A DNA stretch of 64,000 bases, from the NCBI RefSeq assembly GCF_900590885.1, contig NZ_UUON01000022.1, forward strand, positions 186,001 to 250,000, read 5' to 3'. Position numbers and translations under genes: made by a program. Of the stretch, positions 33,199-41,391 are shown piece by piece. The DNA is from Pseudomonas viridiflava. GTDB lineage: Bacteria > Pseudomonadota > Gammaproteobacteria > Pseudomonadales > Pseudomonadaceae. Under the pieces are notes generated by a model. The model did not search any database. It worked only from the letters and a program-made list of their open reading frames with translations, and was not told where the DNA came from. The stretch's first letter is position 1, and each line of letters begins with the position of its first letter.

Positions 33199-34185
33199 AT
33201 GATGCTGCTACGTACCCTTGTTCTTGAACGCAACGGTGAGGATGCTCCGGTCAACGGTGCACTGCTCTGTGGGTTTGCTGTAGGTCAGATTGCCTCGAAT
33301 TTTCTTGTTTATAGTCTGGATGAAGAAGTGGAGCCGGGCAGTGCCAGGGTCTATATCGCGGCGTTGCGCAAAAAAGCCGAACGGTATTTTCTGGACGGTG
33401 TTGAAACAAAAGACGACCTGCAGGTGGCAATGCATGTTTTCAAGCAAATCCTGACGCTGGCCGCGTCGGGCGCCAAGCCGGGCGGCGTCGTCGAAACCCA
33501 GGTGCCTTATCATTTTGTCGATTTGAAAGGCTGCAAGCTGCCGCCCGCCAAACCCGATGATCACCATTCGATGATCATCAAAAAGGCGCTGGTGATGAAG
33601 GTGATCACCTTGGGTATGGCCGCTCCGGCGCTGCCGGCAATCGAAAGTGCTTCATTGATCGTGCCGTCCATTCGCTTTTCATCGCAGATGAACTCGGTTG
33701 CGAAGGTGTCGAGCCCATCCGAACCTGCCCGGCGGCCTGCGCCTGAACAGGCTGTCGAAGAACTGCAGCAGGTGCCGCTCGAGACGCCGGTAAGCAGGGT
33801 GGTGGCCGCACCCGTTGCCCCGCGTGAGCCAGAGAAGTTTGCGCAGCCGATGTTGGCGGCGCCGGTGGACGACAGCAGCTTGTTCGAAGTGGACAGTACG
33901 CTGACCAACCTCGCGCGCGTCGCCCAGGAGCTGACCCAGCAAAAACTGGCTGCCATCGAGCGGGAGGGCAGGCTTGAACAATGGCAAGCCCAGTTGCAGC
34001 AACAGCAAAGCCAATTGGATGAGAAAACCCAGGAACTCGAGCAGCGCATCACCCAGTTGCAGGAGCACTCGTTGGCCGTCAGCCAGAGGACCGATGCGCT
34101 GAAGGTGATGACGTCGCAGGTGTCGGTCTTGCGCCAGAGCTTGCGAGGTACGTTGCTGGAGCTGGATCAGGCGTTGGATGGCTAG
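33199..34185 (+). CDS. Unknown protein with C-terminal coiled coil
   Basis: 328 residues, not recognised. Residues 1-100 form a compact predicted domain (GALLCGFAVGQIASNFLVYSLDEEVEPGSARVYIAALRKKAERYFL); about 120-145 is a moderately hydrophobic stretch (IIKKALVMKVITLGMAAPALPAI); about 165-220 is a Pro/Ala/Val-rich linker; about 240-325 is a strong Gln/Glu/Leu coiled coil (LEQWQAQLQQQQSQLDEKTQELEQRI). GAGG is 10 bases before the ATG. It is divergent from the Gld-like ABC genes (191 bases between starts), so shared regulation is possible. No signal peptide; probably a cytoplasmic oligomer. Confidence 0.6.
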   Translation: MMLLRTLVLERNGEDAPVNGALLCGFAVGQIASNFLVYSLDEEVEPGSARVYIAALRKKAERYFLDGVETKDDLQVAMHVFKQILTLAASGAKPGGVVETQVPYHFVDLKGCKLPPAKPDDHHSMIIKKALVMKVITLGMAAPALPAIESASLIVPSIRFSSQMNSVAKVSSPSEPARRPAPEQAVEELQQVPLETPVSRVVAAPVAPREPEKFAQPMLAAPVDDSSLFEVDSTLTNLARVAQELTQQKLAAIEREGRLEQWQAQLQQQQSQLDEKTQELEQRITQLQEHSLAVSQRTDALKVMTSQVSVLRQSLRGTLLELDQALDG

Positions 34186-34298
34186 ACTGGCCTGGCTACT
34201 TTCCCCGGTTCATTTATCATCAACGCCAGCCAGCCGAAGCCGGGGAATGATGCCCTGGCCTGTCGGCACCTATGGACATTGCCCGGGGATGCGTGCGT

Positions 34299-34772
34299 TT
34301 GAGTACCAAGCTGATTACCAAAGAAGGTCATGAAGCGCTGAAGAAAGAGCTGGATTACCTCTGGCGAGAAAAGCGCCCCGACACCACGCGCAAGGTGACA
34401 TGGGCCGCTTCGTTGGGGGATCGCAGTGAGAACGCCGACTACCAGTACAACAAGAAGCTGCTGCGCGAGATCGATCGCCGGGTGCGCTACCTGCGTAAGC
34501 GTCTGGAAGACATGCGTGTGGTCGAGTACATGCCCGAGCAGGAGGGCAAGGTGTTTTTCGGGGCGTGGGTCGATATCGAAAACGAGCAGGGCGAGACCAA
34601 GCGTTTTCGCATCGTCGGTTATGACGAGATTTATGAGCGCATGGACTATATCTCCATCGACTCACCGATGGCCCGCGCGCTGTTGCGCAAGGAAGTCGAC
34701 GATGAGGCCATGGTGCAGACGCCTGGCGGCGAAGTGTGCTGGTGGATTACCGCTATCGAATACGTGAAGTAG
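34299..34772 (+). CDS. greB: Transcript cleavage factor GreB
   Basis: 157 residues from a TTG at 34299, which gives the family start (M)STKLITKEGHEALKKEL and the same length as E. coli GreB (158); an ATG at 34272 would add nine unrelated residues. N-terminal antiparallel coiled coil with the acidic tip motif LGDRSENADYQYNKK (about 36-50; Asp/Glu residues that coordinate the catalytic Mg in RNA polymerase) and C-terminal FKBP-like domain (VFFGAWVDIENEQGETKRFRIVG, DYISIDSPMARALL). It rescues backtracked RNA polymerase by stimulating 3' RNA cleavage. GGGGA lies about 10 bases upstream of the TTG. Confidence 0.93.
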   Translation: MSTKLITKEGHEALKKELDYLWREKRPDTTRKVTWAASLGDRSENADYQYNKKLLREIDRRVRYLRKRLEDMRVVEYMPEQEGKVFFGAWVDIENEQGETKRFRIVGYDEIYERMDYISIDSPMARALLRKEVDDEAMVQTPGGEVCWWITAIEYVK

Positions 34773-34817
34773 CCGGCGTTGGCCCGCACCCTGGAAAGGG
34801 CGCGGGCCATCAAGGTT

Positions 34818-37331
34818 TCAGCCTTCGCGCAAGACGGTCAGCGGGCTGGCATTCAATGCGCGGCGCGTACCGAATACCCCAGCGCCACCGATCAGCACGG
34901 CACCTATCACCGGCAGCAGCAACAGCCAGGGGTGAGGCTGCCAGGCCAGGTCAAACGCATAACGATACAAGCCCCAGGTCACCAGCTCCGTTCCCAGCGC
35001 CGCCAGCAACCCGCTGACCGCACCCAGCAAGCCGAACTCGATGCGCCGGGCCTTGACCAGCAGCTTGCGCTCGGCGCCCAGGGCACGCAGCAGCGCGCCT
35101 TGGCGGATACGCTCATCGAGGGTGGCTTGCAGGCCGGAGAACAGCACCGCCATCCCGGCTGCCAGCACGAACAGCAGCACGTACTCCACCGCCAGGGTCA
35201 CTTGGGCGAGGATGCTGCGCAACTGCTCCAGCAGCGCTTCGACCTGCAGGATGGTCACCGCCGGGAAGGCCCGCGACAGATCGACGATTTGCTGGTCGTG
35301 ACCGGGTGCCAGGTAGAAGCTGGTCAGGTAGGTGGCAGGCAGGTCCTTCAAGGTGCCCGGTTGGAAAATCATGAAGAAGTTGGGCTGGAAGTTATCCCAG
35401 TTGATCGTCCGCAGGCTGGTGACCCGCGCTTCACGATTTTCCCCACCCACAGTAAAGACCAGGTGGTCGTTGAGTTTGAGCTTGAGGCTTTCGGCGACCT
35501 TGGCCTCGACCGAGACGCCGGGAATCTCATCGCCCGGTTGCTGCGACCACCACGTGCCTGCGGTCAGGGCATTGCCCGGCGGTAGGTCGGCGGCCCAGGT
35601 CAGGCTCAAGTCACGCTGTACCGCGCGGTCGCCACTGGAATCCTTGCTGACAATTTCCTGCACCGGCTCGCCGTTGATGCTGATCAGGCGGCCCGGCACT
35701 ACCGGGTACAACGGCGCAGACTGTGCCTGCAGTTCCAGCAGGCGCGCACCGAAGGCGTCTTTGTCGGCCGGCAGGATATTCAGCGCGAAATAGTTGGGAG
35801 CGTCCTTGGGCAACTGGTTCTGCCAGGTGTCGAGCAGCTCGCCGCGTAGCAGGGCGATCAAGCCCATGGACAGCAGGATCAGGCCGAACGCCAGGGATTG
35901 GCCGGCCGCCGCCAGCGGGTGGCGCAGCAGTTGCCCCAAGCCCAGGCGCCACGGCAGCGAGGCACGGGCCAGCAGGCGTCGCAGGCTTTGCAACAGCAGC
36001 AGGAGCAGGCCACCCAGCACCAGCGCGGCCACTACGCCACCGCCGAGCAAGGCGAAGGTCAGCACCAGGTCTAGGCTCAGGCGCCACATGATCAGGCCGA
36101 GGGCAAACAGCGCCGCACCGTAGACCATCCAGGTGCTGGACGGGATCGGCAGCAAGTCGCGACGCAATACCCGCAGCGGCGGCACACGACCCAGGGCGGC
36201 CAAGGGCGGCAGGGCGAAGCCGGCGAGGGCGACCAACCCGGTACCGATCCCGGCAACCGCCGGTAGCAGCCCGCCAGGCGGTACATCCGCCGGCAGCAGG
36301 TCGTGGAGGAAGTAGAACAGGCCAAACTGCGCCAGCCAGCCGAGCAGGGCGCCAGTCAAGCTTGCGAAAAGGCCCAGCACAGTCAATTGCAGGCTGAACA
36401 GCAACATGGCTTCGCGTCGCGACAAGCCGAGGCAGCGCAACAGTGCACTGGCGTCGAAACGTCGCGTGGCAAAGCGGTTCGCCGACAAGGCCACGGCCAC
36501 GCCGGCCAGCAGCACCGCCACCAGGCTGGCCATGTTCAGGTAACGCTCGGCCTTGCCCAGTGCGCCGCCGATCTGTTGGTTACCGTCACGCGAATCCTGC
36601 AGGCGCTGGTTGGCGGCGAGGCCAGGCTTGATCAGGTCACGATAGGTTTGCAGCGCCGTGCTGGCCTGCGGCCCACGCCACAGTTCGCGGTAACTGACGC
36701 GGCTGCCGGGCTGGACCACGCCGGTGGCGTCGAGGTCGGCGAGGTTGATCATCACGCGGGGCGTGAGGCTGTAGAAGTTGCCGGCGCGGTCGGGCTCATA
36801 GGTCAGGATACGCGCCAGGCGCAGGGTCTTCATGCCCACGTCGATGCTGTCGCCGACCTTGAGGTCGAGTGCCGTCAGCAGTCGCGCTTCCACCCAGGCT
36901 TCGCCCGGTTTAGGGCCGCCACCCGGGGTTTCATCGCCAAACGGCGCGGCGGAGCTCTTGAGCTGGCCACGCAGCGGGTATTGCTCGTTGACCGCCTTGA
37001 TGCTGGAGAGCTGGATGCCGTAATCGGTGGCGATGACGCTGGAAAACTCCACCACCCGGGCGTGGTCCAGGCCCAGTTCGGTGCCCGAGCGGATTTGCTC
37101 CTCACGGGCTCGTGAGCTGCCTTCCAGCACCAGGTCGGCACCCAGGAACTCGGTGGCGCGCAGCATCATGGCGCCATTGAGGCGTGCACCGAAGTAACCG
37201 ATGGCAGTGCTGGCGGCCACAGCCACCAAGAGGGCGAAGAACAACACGCGCAATTCGCCGGCGCGGGCATCGCGCAGCAATTGGCGCATGGCAAGGCTGA
37301 ACAGACGCAACAGCGGCAAACGTGCCATCAA
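34818..37331 (-). CDS. ybbP: YbbP-like FtsX-family ABC permease
   Basis: 837-residue permease of the MacB/FtsX class. Two four-helix FtsX-type modules: about 20-45 plus 260-405, and about 415-495 plus 700-825, with large periplasmic domains between. The C-terminal RIRQGALLRALGAERKLLVKARRIEFGLLG is the typical coupling helix region. With the adjacent ATPase it forms a YbbA/YbbP-type complex; related systems extract lipids or lipoproteins or transmit mechanical force, and the E. coli cargo is unclear. It overlaps the ATPase gene by 4 bases (ATGA), so the two are translationally coupled. Confidence 0.9.
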   Translation of the reverse strand: MMARLPLLRLFSLAMRQLLRDARAGELRVLFFALLVAVAASTAIGYFGARLNGAMMLRATEFLGADLVLEGSSRAREEQIRSGTELGLDHARVVEFSSVIATDYGIQLSSIKAVNEQYPLRGQLKSSAAPFGDETPGGGPKPGEAWVEARLLTALDLKVGDSIDVGMKTLRLARILTYEPDRAGNFYSLTPRVMINLADLDATGVVQPGSRVSYRELWRGPQASTALQTYRDLIKPGLAANQRLQDSRDGNQQIGGALGKAERYLNMASLVAVLLAGVAVALSANRFATRRFDASALLRCLGLSRREAMLLFSLQLTVLGLFASLTGALLGWLAQFGLFYFLHDLLPADVPPGGLLPAVAGIGTGLVALAGFALPPLAALGRVPPLRVLRRDLLPIPSSTWMVYGAALFALGLIMWRLSLDLVLTFALLGGGVVAALVLGGLLLLLLQSLRRLLARASLPWRLGLGQLLRHPLAAAGQSLAFGLILLSMGLIALLRGELLDTWQNQLPKDAPNYFALNILPADKDAFGARLLELQAQSAPLYPVVPGRLISINGEPVQEIVSKDSSGDRAVQRDLSLTWAADLPPGNALTAGTWWSQQPGDEIPGVSVEAKVAESLKLKLNDHLVFTVGGENREARVTSLRTINWDNFQPNFFMIFQPGTLKDLPATYLTSFYLAPGHDQQIVDLSRAFPAVTILQVEALLEQLRSILAQVTLAVEYVLLFVLAAGMAVLFSGLQATLDERIRQGALLRALGAERKLLVKARRIEFGLLGAVSGLLAALGTELVTWGLYRYAFDLAWQPHPWLLLLPVIGAVLIGGAGVFGTRRALNASPLTVLREG

Positions 37332-38011
37332 GGCTCCAGGGGCGCGACCATCAGGCCGGCTTCAAGGCGGATCAGGCGTCGGCAACGGTGGGCCAGGCGC
37401 TCGTCGTGGGTGACCAGCACCAGGGTCGTGCCGCTTTCTTTATTGAGTTCGAACAGCAGGTCGCTGATGCGCTCGCCGGTGTGGCTGTCGAGGTTGCCGG
37501 TGGGTTCATCGGCAAACAGCACGTCCGGTTCGGCGGCGAAGGCCCGGGCAATCGCAACCCGTTGCTGCTCGCCACCGGACAACTGGCGCGGCGAGTGGGT
37601 CAGGCGCTGGCCCAGGCCGACGCGCTCGAGCAGGTGTTTGGCGCGTTCGCGGGCGTCTTTGCGGCCGTCCAGCTCCAGCGGCAGCATCACGTTTTCGAGC
37701 GCGTTGAGGCTGTCGAGCAACTGGAAGGATTGGAACACGAAGCCCACGTGCTCGGCGCGAATGCGCGCGCGCTGGTCTTCGTCGAGGGTGCTGAGGGCCT
37801 GGCCTGCGAGGGTAACTTCGCCGCTGCTGGGCAGGTCGAGCCCGGCCAGCAGGCCCAGGAGGGTGGATTTACCGGAACCGGAAGCCCCGACGATAGCCAG
37901 GCTATCGCCCTTGTTCAGTTCCAGGCTCAGTTCGTGCAGGATAGTCAGTTCACCTTCCGCGCTGGGAACCACTTTGCTAAGGTTCCGCGCGGTGAGAATG
38001 CTTGCGCCCAT
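37328..38011 (-). CDS. ybbA: YbbA-like ABC transporter ATPase
   Basis: 227 residues from the ATG ending at 38011 (MGASILTARNLSKV), normal for the MacB/LolD ATPase class; a much longer frame to 38425 overlaps tesA and is not used. Motifs: Walker A GASGSGKST (about 42-50), signature LSGGEQQRVAIARA (about 146-159), Walker B VLFADEPTGNLD (about 165-176), and the H-loop VTHDERLA. It drives the YbbP permease. It is divergent from tesA with only 10 bases between the start codons, the arrangement also known in E. coli. Confidence 0.94.
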   Translation of the reverse strand: MGASILTARNLSKVVPSAEGELTILHELSLELNKGDSLAIVGASGSGKSTLLGLLAGLDLPSSGEVTLAGQALSTLDEDQRARIRAEHVGFVFQSFQLLDSLNALENVMLPLELDGRKDARERAKHLLERVGLGQRLTHSPRQLSGGEQQRVAIARAFAAEPDVLFADEPTGNLDSHTGERISDLLFELNKESGTTLVLVTHDERLAHRCRRLIRLEAGLMVAPLEP

Positions 38012-38021
38012 GGAGAATCCG

Positions 38022-38627
38022 ATGCGAATGTGGTTTTTGAGTGCTGGCCTGGCCTTGATGTGCATGGCCCAGAACGCAGCGGCGGGTACAGTCCTGATCG
38101 TTGGCGATAGTATCAGTGCCGGTTTCGGCCTGGATACCCGCAAAGGGTGGGTCGCGCTGCTGGAGCAACGGCTCAAGAGGGAAGGTTTCGACGATAAAGT
38201 GGTTAACGCTTCCATCAGCGGCGACACCAGTGCCGGAGGCCTGGCGCGGCTGCCGGCGGCGCTTGCAGAGCATAAGCCGGACGTGGTGGTGATCGAGCTG
38301 GGCGGTAACGATGGCTTGCGTGGACAGCCGCCAGCGCAATTGAAACAAAATCTTGCGTCGATGATCGAGCAGTCCAGGGCTGGCGGTGCCAAGGTGCTGT
38401 TGTTGGGCATGCAACTGCCGCCCAATTATGGCCCGCGCTACACCACTGCGTTTGCCGAGGTGTATGGCGCGTTGGCCAAGGAAAAAAGCGTCCCGTTGGT
38501 GCCGTTTTTCCTCGACGGCGTCGGTGGTCATCCCGACCTGATGCAGGCCGATCAACTGCACCCGGCGGTCGGCGCCCAGGGCAAGTTGCTGGAAAATGTC
38601 TGGCCGACGCTAAAACCGCTGCTATGA
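38022..38627 (+). CDS. tesA: TesA, multifunctional esterase/thioesterase I
   Basis: 201 residues from the ATG at 38022 (GGAG 6 bases upstream). Signal peptide (about 1-22, AQNAAA-G) sends it to the periplasm. SGNH hydrolase blocks: GDSISAGFG with nucleophile Ser30, NASISGDTSAGG (Gly block), ELGGNDGLRG (Asn block), and the Asp-His pair in ADQLHPAVGAQG near the C-terminus. It hydrolyses acyl-CoA, lysophospholipid and aryl esters. Transcribed divergently from ybbA with a very short gap, so the two genes' promoters must overlap each other's coding sequence. Confidence 0.94.
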   Translation: MRMWFLSAGLALMCMAQNAAAGTVLIVGDSISAGFGLDTRKGWVALLEQRLKREGFDDKVVNASISGDTSAGGLARLPAALAEHKPDVVVIELGGNDGLRGQPPAQLKQNLASMIEQSRAGGAKVLLLGMQLPPNYGPRYTTAFAEVYGALAKEKSVPLVPFFLDGVGGHPDLMQADQLHPAVGAQGKLLENVWPTLKPLL

Positions 38628-38685
38628 CGCTTTTCTACCGGCAGGCTTTCGGCTAAGGTGGCGCCCCCCCGATTTGGAGCCCCTG

Positions 38686-38979
38686 ATGTCGCGTCCTGCC
38701 TGGTCCCTGTTTAACTACCAACTGATCGAGCCGGACGAGCAGCTGGATCTGTTCGCCTGCCAGGAAGTGCGGGTGCATCTGGTGACACGTCAATTGGAAC
38801 TGGGCGGCACTATCGATCGCACGTTGTGCGGCACCTTGTTGCCGGCGCAACCGCGCTGGTCGCTGGTCGACCGGTCGATCTTCCAGGACCAACGCCTGTG
38901 CCCGCTGTGCCGGGCTATTCTTGAGTCGCAGAAGCGTGGCACGCCGCCGATCTGGCCGGAGCTGCGCTTCGAGCTGTAG
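38686..38979 (+). CDS. Conserved hypothetical protein with CxxC
   Basis: 97 residues from the ATG at 38686 (TGGAGC upstream). Begins MSRPAWSLFNYQLIEPDEQ; contains Cys residues in LFACQE, TLCGTLL, and a CPLC pair (DQRLCPLCRAIL, about 70-81), suggesting a possible small metal site. No signal peptide or membrane span. It lies between tesA and the L,D-transpeptidase in a block that is syntenic, as I recall, across Pseudomonas. Function unknown. Confidence 0.75.
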   Translation: MSRPAWSLFNYQLIEPDEQLDLFACQEVRVHLVTRQLELGGTIDRTLCGTLLPAQPRWSLVDRSIFQDQRLCPLCRAILESQKRGTPPIWPELRFEL

Positions 38980-39065
38980 GTGCGCCTACAAGCTTGCAGC
39001 TAGAAGCGCGCTTCACGTATACAATCGATTTTTACCTACCCGTCGTTCTGCGAAGGATTTTCCGG

Positions 39066-40034
39066 ATGTTGTCGCGCCTCTCCGTCGTCACCTGCTGCCT
39101 GTCTCTCGCTGCACTTTGTGCGGCCGGTTCTGCGTCAGCTTTGCAGTTGCCCTTGCCACCGCCGGGCGAGGACATCGTCGGCCAGGTCCAGGTGATCAAG
39201 GCCAAGTACGAAGACACCTTTGCTGACCTGGGCACCACCTATGACCTGGGCTATTCGGAGATGGTCGCGGCCAACCCGGGCGTGGATGCCTGGTTGCCGG
39301 GGGCGGGCACCGAGATCGTGCTGCCGACGCGGTTCATCCTGCCGCCGGGCCCGCGCGAAGGCATCGTGATCAACCTAGCGGAATACCGGCTCTACTACTT
39401 CCCCAAGGGCCAGAACGTGGTCTACACCTTCCCGCTGGGGATCGGTCGTGAAGGCTGGGGCTCGCCCATCGCGCATACCAGCATCATCGCCAAGACGCCG
39501 AACCCGACCTGGACGCCGCCGGCCTCGATCAAGGCCGAGCACGCCGCCAACGGTGACCCGCTGCCCAACGTGGTACCGGCCGGCCCGGACAACCCCTTGG
39601 GCCCGTTCAAGTTCACCCTGGGCACGCCGGGTTACCTGATCCACGGTTCCAACATGAAGTTCGGCATCGGCACGCGCACCAGTCACGGCTGCTTCCGCAT
39701 GTTCAACAACAACGTGCTGGAGATGGCAGGCATGGTGCCGGTGGGCACGTCGGTGCGCATCATCAACGACGCCTACAAGTTCGGCAGCAGCGGCGGCAAG
39801 GTCTACCTCGAAGCGCATACGCCATTGAATGACGATGGCACCCCGTCGGTGGTCGACAAGCACACCGCGGTGATCAACGCCTTGCTCAAGCGTGAAGACC
39901 TGGCCAACCAGTTGCGGGTGAACTGGGATCAGGTACGCGACGTGGTCGCGGCGGAAGATGGCCTGCCGACTGAGATCGGTGTGCCGGGCGCAGCACCGAT
40001 AGCCTCCAGCGCGCCGATCGACCTGCAGCAGTAA
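39066..40034 (+). CDS. L,D-transpeptidase with LysM-like domain
   Basis: 322 residues from the ATG at 39066 (AAGGA 8 bases upstream). Signal peptide about 1-25 (SASA-L). Residues about 40-95 form a LysM-like peptidoglycan-binding region (YEDTFADLGTTYDLGYSEMVAANPGVD). The YkuD catalytic domain (about 100-235) has His in YLIHGSN and the nucleophile Cys in TSHGCFRMFN. These periplasmic enzymes make 3-3 crosslinks or attach lipoproteins such as Lpp to peptidoglycan. The neighbouring oprI encodes the Lpp-like murein lipoprotein, so anchoring OprI is an attractive role. ErfK/YcfS class. Confidence 0.9.
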   Translation: MLSRLSVVTCCLSLAALCAAGSASALQLPLPPPGEDIVGQVQVIKAKYEDTFADLGTTYDLGYSEMVAANPGVDAWLPGAGTEIVLPTRFILPPGPREGIVINLAEYRLYYFPKGQNVVYTFPLGIGREGWGSPIAHTSIIAKTPNPTWTPPASIKAEHAANGDPLPNVVPAGPDNPLGPFKFTLGTPGYLIHGSNMKFGIGTRTSHGCFRMFNNNVLEMAGMVPVGTSVRIINDAYKFGSSGGKVYLEAHTPLNDDGTPSVVDKHTAVINALLKREDLANQLRVNWDQVRDVVAAEDGLPTEIGVPGAAPIASSAPIDLQQ

Positions 40035-40038
40035 AACG

Positions 40039-40127
40039 TGTGGGAGGGGGCTTGCTCCCGATGACGGTGTATCAGTCAGCACATCCGCTACTGAACCACC
40101 GCCATCGGGAGCAAGCCCCCTCCTATA
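40039..40127. repeat. REPIN 4, between the L,D-transpeptidase and oprI
   Basis: Opposite arrangement from REPINs 1-3: TGTGGGAGGGGGCTTGC first, then a longer inner part (GATGACGGTG ... CACCGCCATC), then GCAAGCCCCCTCCTATA. The core has TCCCGAT in place of CCCCCGAT. Lies between convergent genes. Confidence 0.9.
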
Positions 40128-40137
40128 TTCGGGCAAT

Positions 40138-40167
40138 AAAAAAGCCGACCCATAAATGGATCGGCTT
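40138..40167 (-). terminator. Rho-independent terminator of oprI
   Basis: On the minus strand, stem AAGCCGATCCAT / ATGGGTCGGCTT (one G-U pair), 2-base loop, followed by six T. It starts 21 bases after the oprI stop, as expected for this highly expressed mRNA. Confidence 0.92.
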
Positions 40168-40188
40168 GATAACAACCCCGAAGGATTA

Positions 40189-40440
40189 TTACTTGCGGCT
40201 AGCTTTTTCAAGCATGCGCAGAGCGCGCTCGTTAGCTTCGTCAGCAGTCTGTTGTGCTTTTTGAGCAGCAGCCAGAGCTTCATCAGCTTTACGGTAGGCT
40301 TCGTCTGCACGGGCCTGGGAGCGAGCTGCTGCGTCTTCAGTTGCAGTCAGACGAGCTTCGGTTTCTTTGGAGACGCTGCTGCAACCGGTAGCCAGAACTG
40401 CGGCCAGAGCCAGAGCAGAGAATTTCAGAACGTTGTTCAT
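40189..40440 (-). CDS. oprI: OprI, major outer membrane murein lipoprotein
   Basis: 83 residues from the ATG ending at 40440 (AAGGGGA upstream). Type II signal peptide with lipobox LATGC (Cys about 20), then a long heptad-repeat helix ([21 protein letters not shown] ... [33 protein letters not shown]) ending in Arg-Lys, the residue that can be linked to peptidoglycan. This is the Pseudomonas Lpp equivalent, one of the most abundant proteins in the cell, forming trimeric coiled coils between outer membrane and wall. A strong terminator follows. Confidence 0.97.
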   Translation of the reverse strand: MNNVLKFSALALAAVLATGCSSVSKETEARLTATEDAAARSQARADEAYRKADEALAAAQKAQQTADEANERALRMLEKASRK

Positions 40441-40455
40441 CGTGTTCCCCTTCAA

Positions 40456-41053
40456 GGACTTTCTATTAAATGGCTACTTTACCCAGAGTGGGCTGATAGC
40501 CGGCGTACATACTACTCATTACTTGTAGTAAGTAAACTGACGTAGCGCAAGAAGCAAAAAAAATTCTTGTGCCGAATCTATTTTGGCTAATCTTTTGGAG
40601 GTTTGTATAAAAAGCGTCCAGATTTTTGCATTTTTGTGAAGATTGGATCCAGCCTGAAAGGGCCAGCCCGCATGCGTTAGGCCTTGTAAATAGATGAAAA
40701 TTTATATATCCAGGCGCGCACTTCCGTCTCGCTCGACTTTACCGCCCACAGCATCTTTTACCCATGTAGAGGTGACTTTAAGAGCGCCTGTTCGTCTCAA
40801 GGTTCAACTGCCGGCAATGTTCAGGCTTTCGGTCACCGGGTGATCGAGGCCCTTTCTATATCCACCAGTGGCAGGGGATGACGAGTGCGCCTTGAGCAAT
40901 TGCGGGATTGGTGCCTACTATTCCCTACGTGCTGGTTGTAAGCGCTCAGGGTTTTCTCGTTGTCGAAACCGGCACGGGGTGGCGTAGATGTTCCTTCGCC
41001 GGAAAAACATCGGTAAGGTAGGGGTCAGAATTCAAGACCCGCGAGGAGTAGTG
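40456..41053. other. Non-coding stretch upstream of oprI
   Basis: About 600 bases with no convincing gene. It holds the oprI promoter region on the minus strand and a well-formed plus-strand promoter (40583-40611), AT-rich between about 40500 and 40640. No terminator hairpin was seen between that promoter and the acetyltransferase gene at 41054. Confidence 0.6.
40583..40611 (+). promoter_or_regulatory. Sigma-70-like promoter with no adjacent gene
   Basis: TTGGCT (40583-40588), 17-base spacer, TATAAA (40606-40611). The first gene downstream on this strand starts 443 bases later, so it drives either a long leader or a small RNA. Confidence 0.5.
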
Positions 41054-41335
41054 ATGAGCGAGGCGTTGTCCATCCACCATGACCAGGCTGGTCATCAGTT
41101 CGAGACCAATGTGGACGGTCATCGTGCCTATCTGACCTATATGGACCTCGGGAAACAGACCCTGGATATCTATCGCACCTTCGTGCCCAACGCACTGCGC
41201 GGCCGTGGTATTGCAGCGGCACTGACCGAAGAAGCGTTGAAGTTCGCCGAAGAGGCAGGCTACACGGTGATCCCGTCCTGCTCTTATGTGGAGCGCTACA
41301 TGGAGCGCCACCAGCGCCATGCCGCCAAGCTCTGA
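41054..41335 (+). CDS. Small GNAT-type N-acetyltransferase (NATD1-like)
   Basis: 93 residues from the ATG at 41054 (AGGAG 5 bases upstream); the frame extends upstream but without support. The short GNAT fold of the YjdJ/NATD1 type: strand pairs in HRAYLTYMDLGKQTLDIYRTFVP, the acetyl-CoA loop LRGRGIAAALTEEALKFAEEAG (about 53-74), and PSCSYVERYMERH at the end, where Cys and Tyr are conserved in this subgroup. Substrate unknown. A bidirectional terminator follows, shared with the convergent DAHP synthase gene. Confidence 0.85.
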   Translation: MSEALSIHHDQAGHQFETNVDGHRAYLTYMDLGKQTLDIYRTFVPNALRGRGIAAALTEEALKFAEEAGYTVIPSCSYVERYMERHQRHAAKL

Positions 41336-41351
41336 CTAAACAGCAGAGCAT

Positions 41352-41380
41352 AAAAAACGCCGGGCTAGCCCGGCGTTTTT
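41352..41380. terminator. Bidirectional terminator
   Basis: 10-bp stem AACGCCGGGC / GCCCGGCGTT with a 2-base loop, six A on the left and five T on the right. Serves both the acetyltransferase gene and the convergent class I DAHP synthase gene. Confidence 0.92.
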
Positions 41381-41391
41381 GTGTGCGCGAT

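Noticed and set aside
38012..38425. Upstream extension of the ybbA frame into tesA
   Set aside because: The ATPase family starts at the ATG ending at 38011; the extension is antisense to the conserved TesA protein.
40694..40843. Possible 49-codon peptide (MKIYISRRALPS...) in the non-coding stretch near oprI
   Set aside because: No ribosome binding site, no recognisable features, and the codon use is not gene-like.
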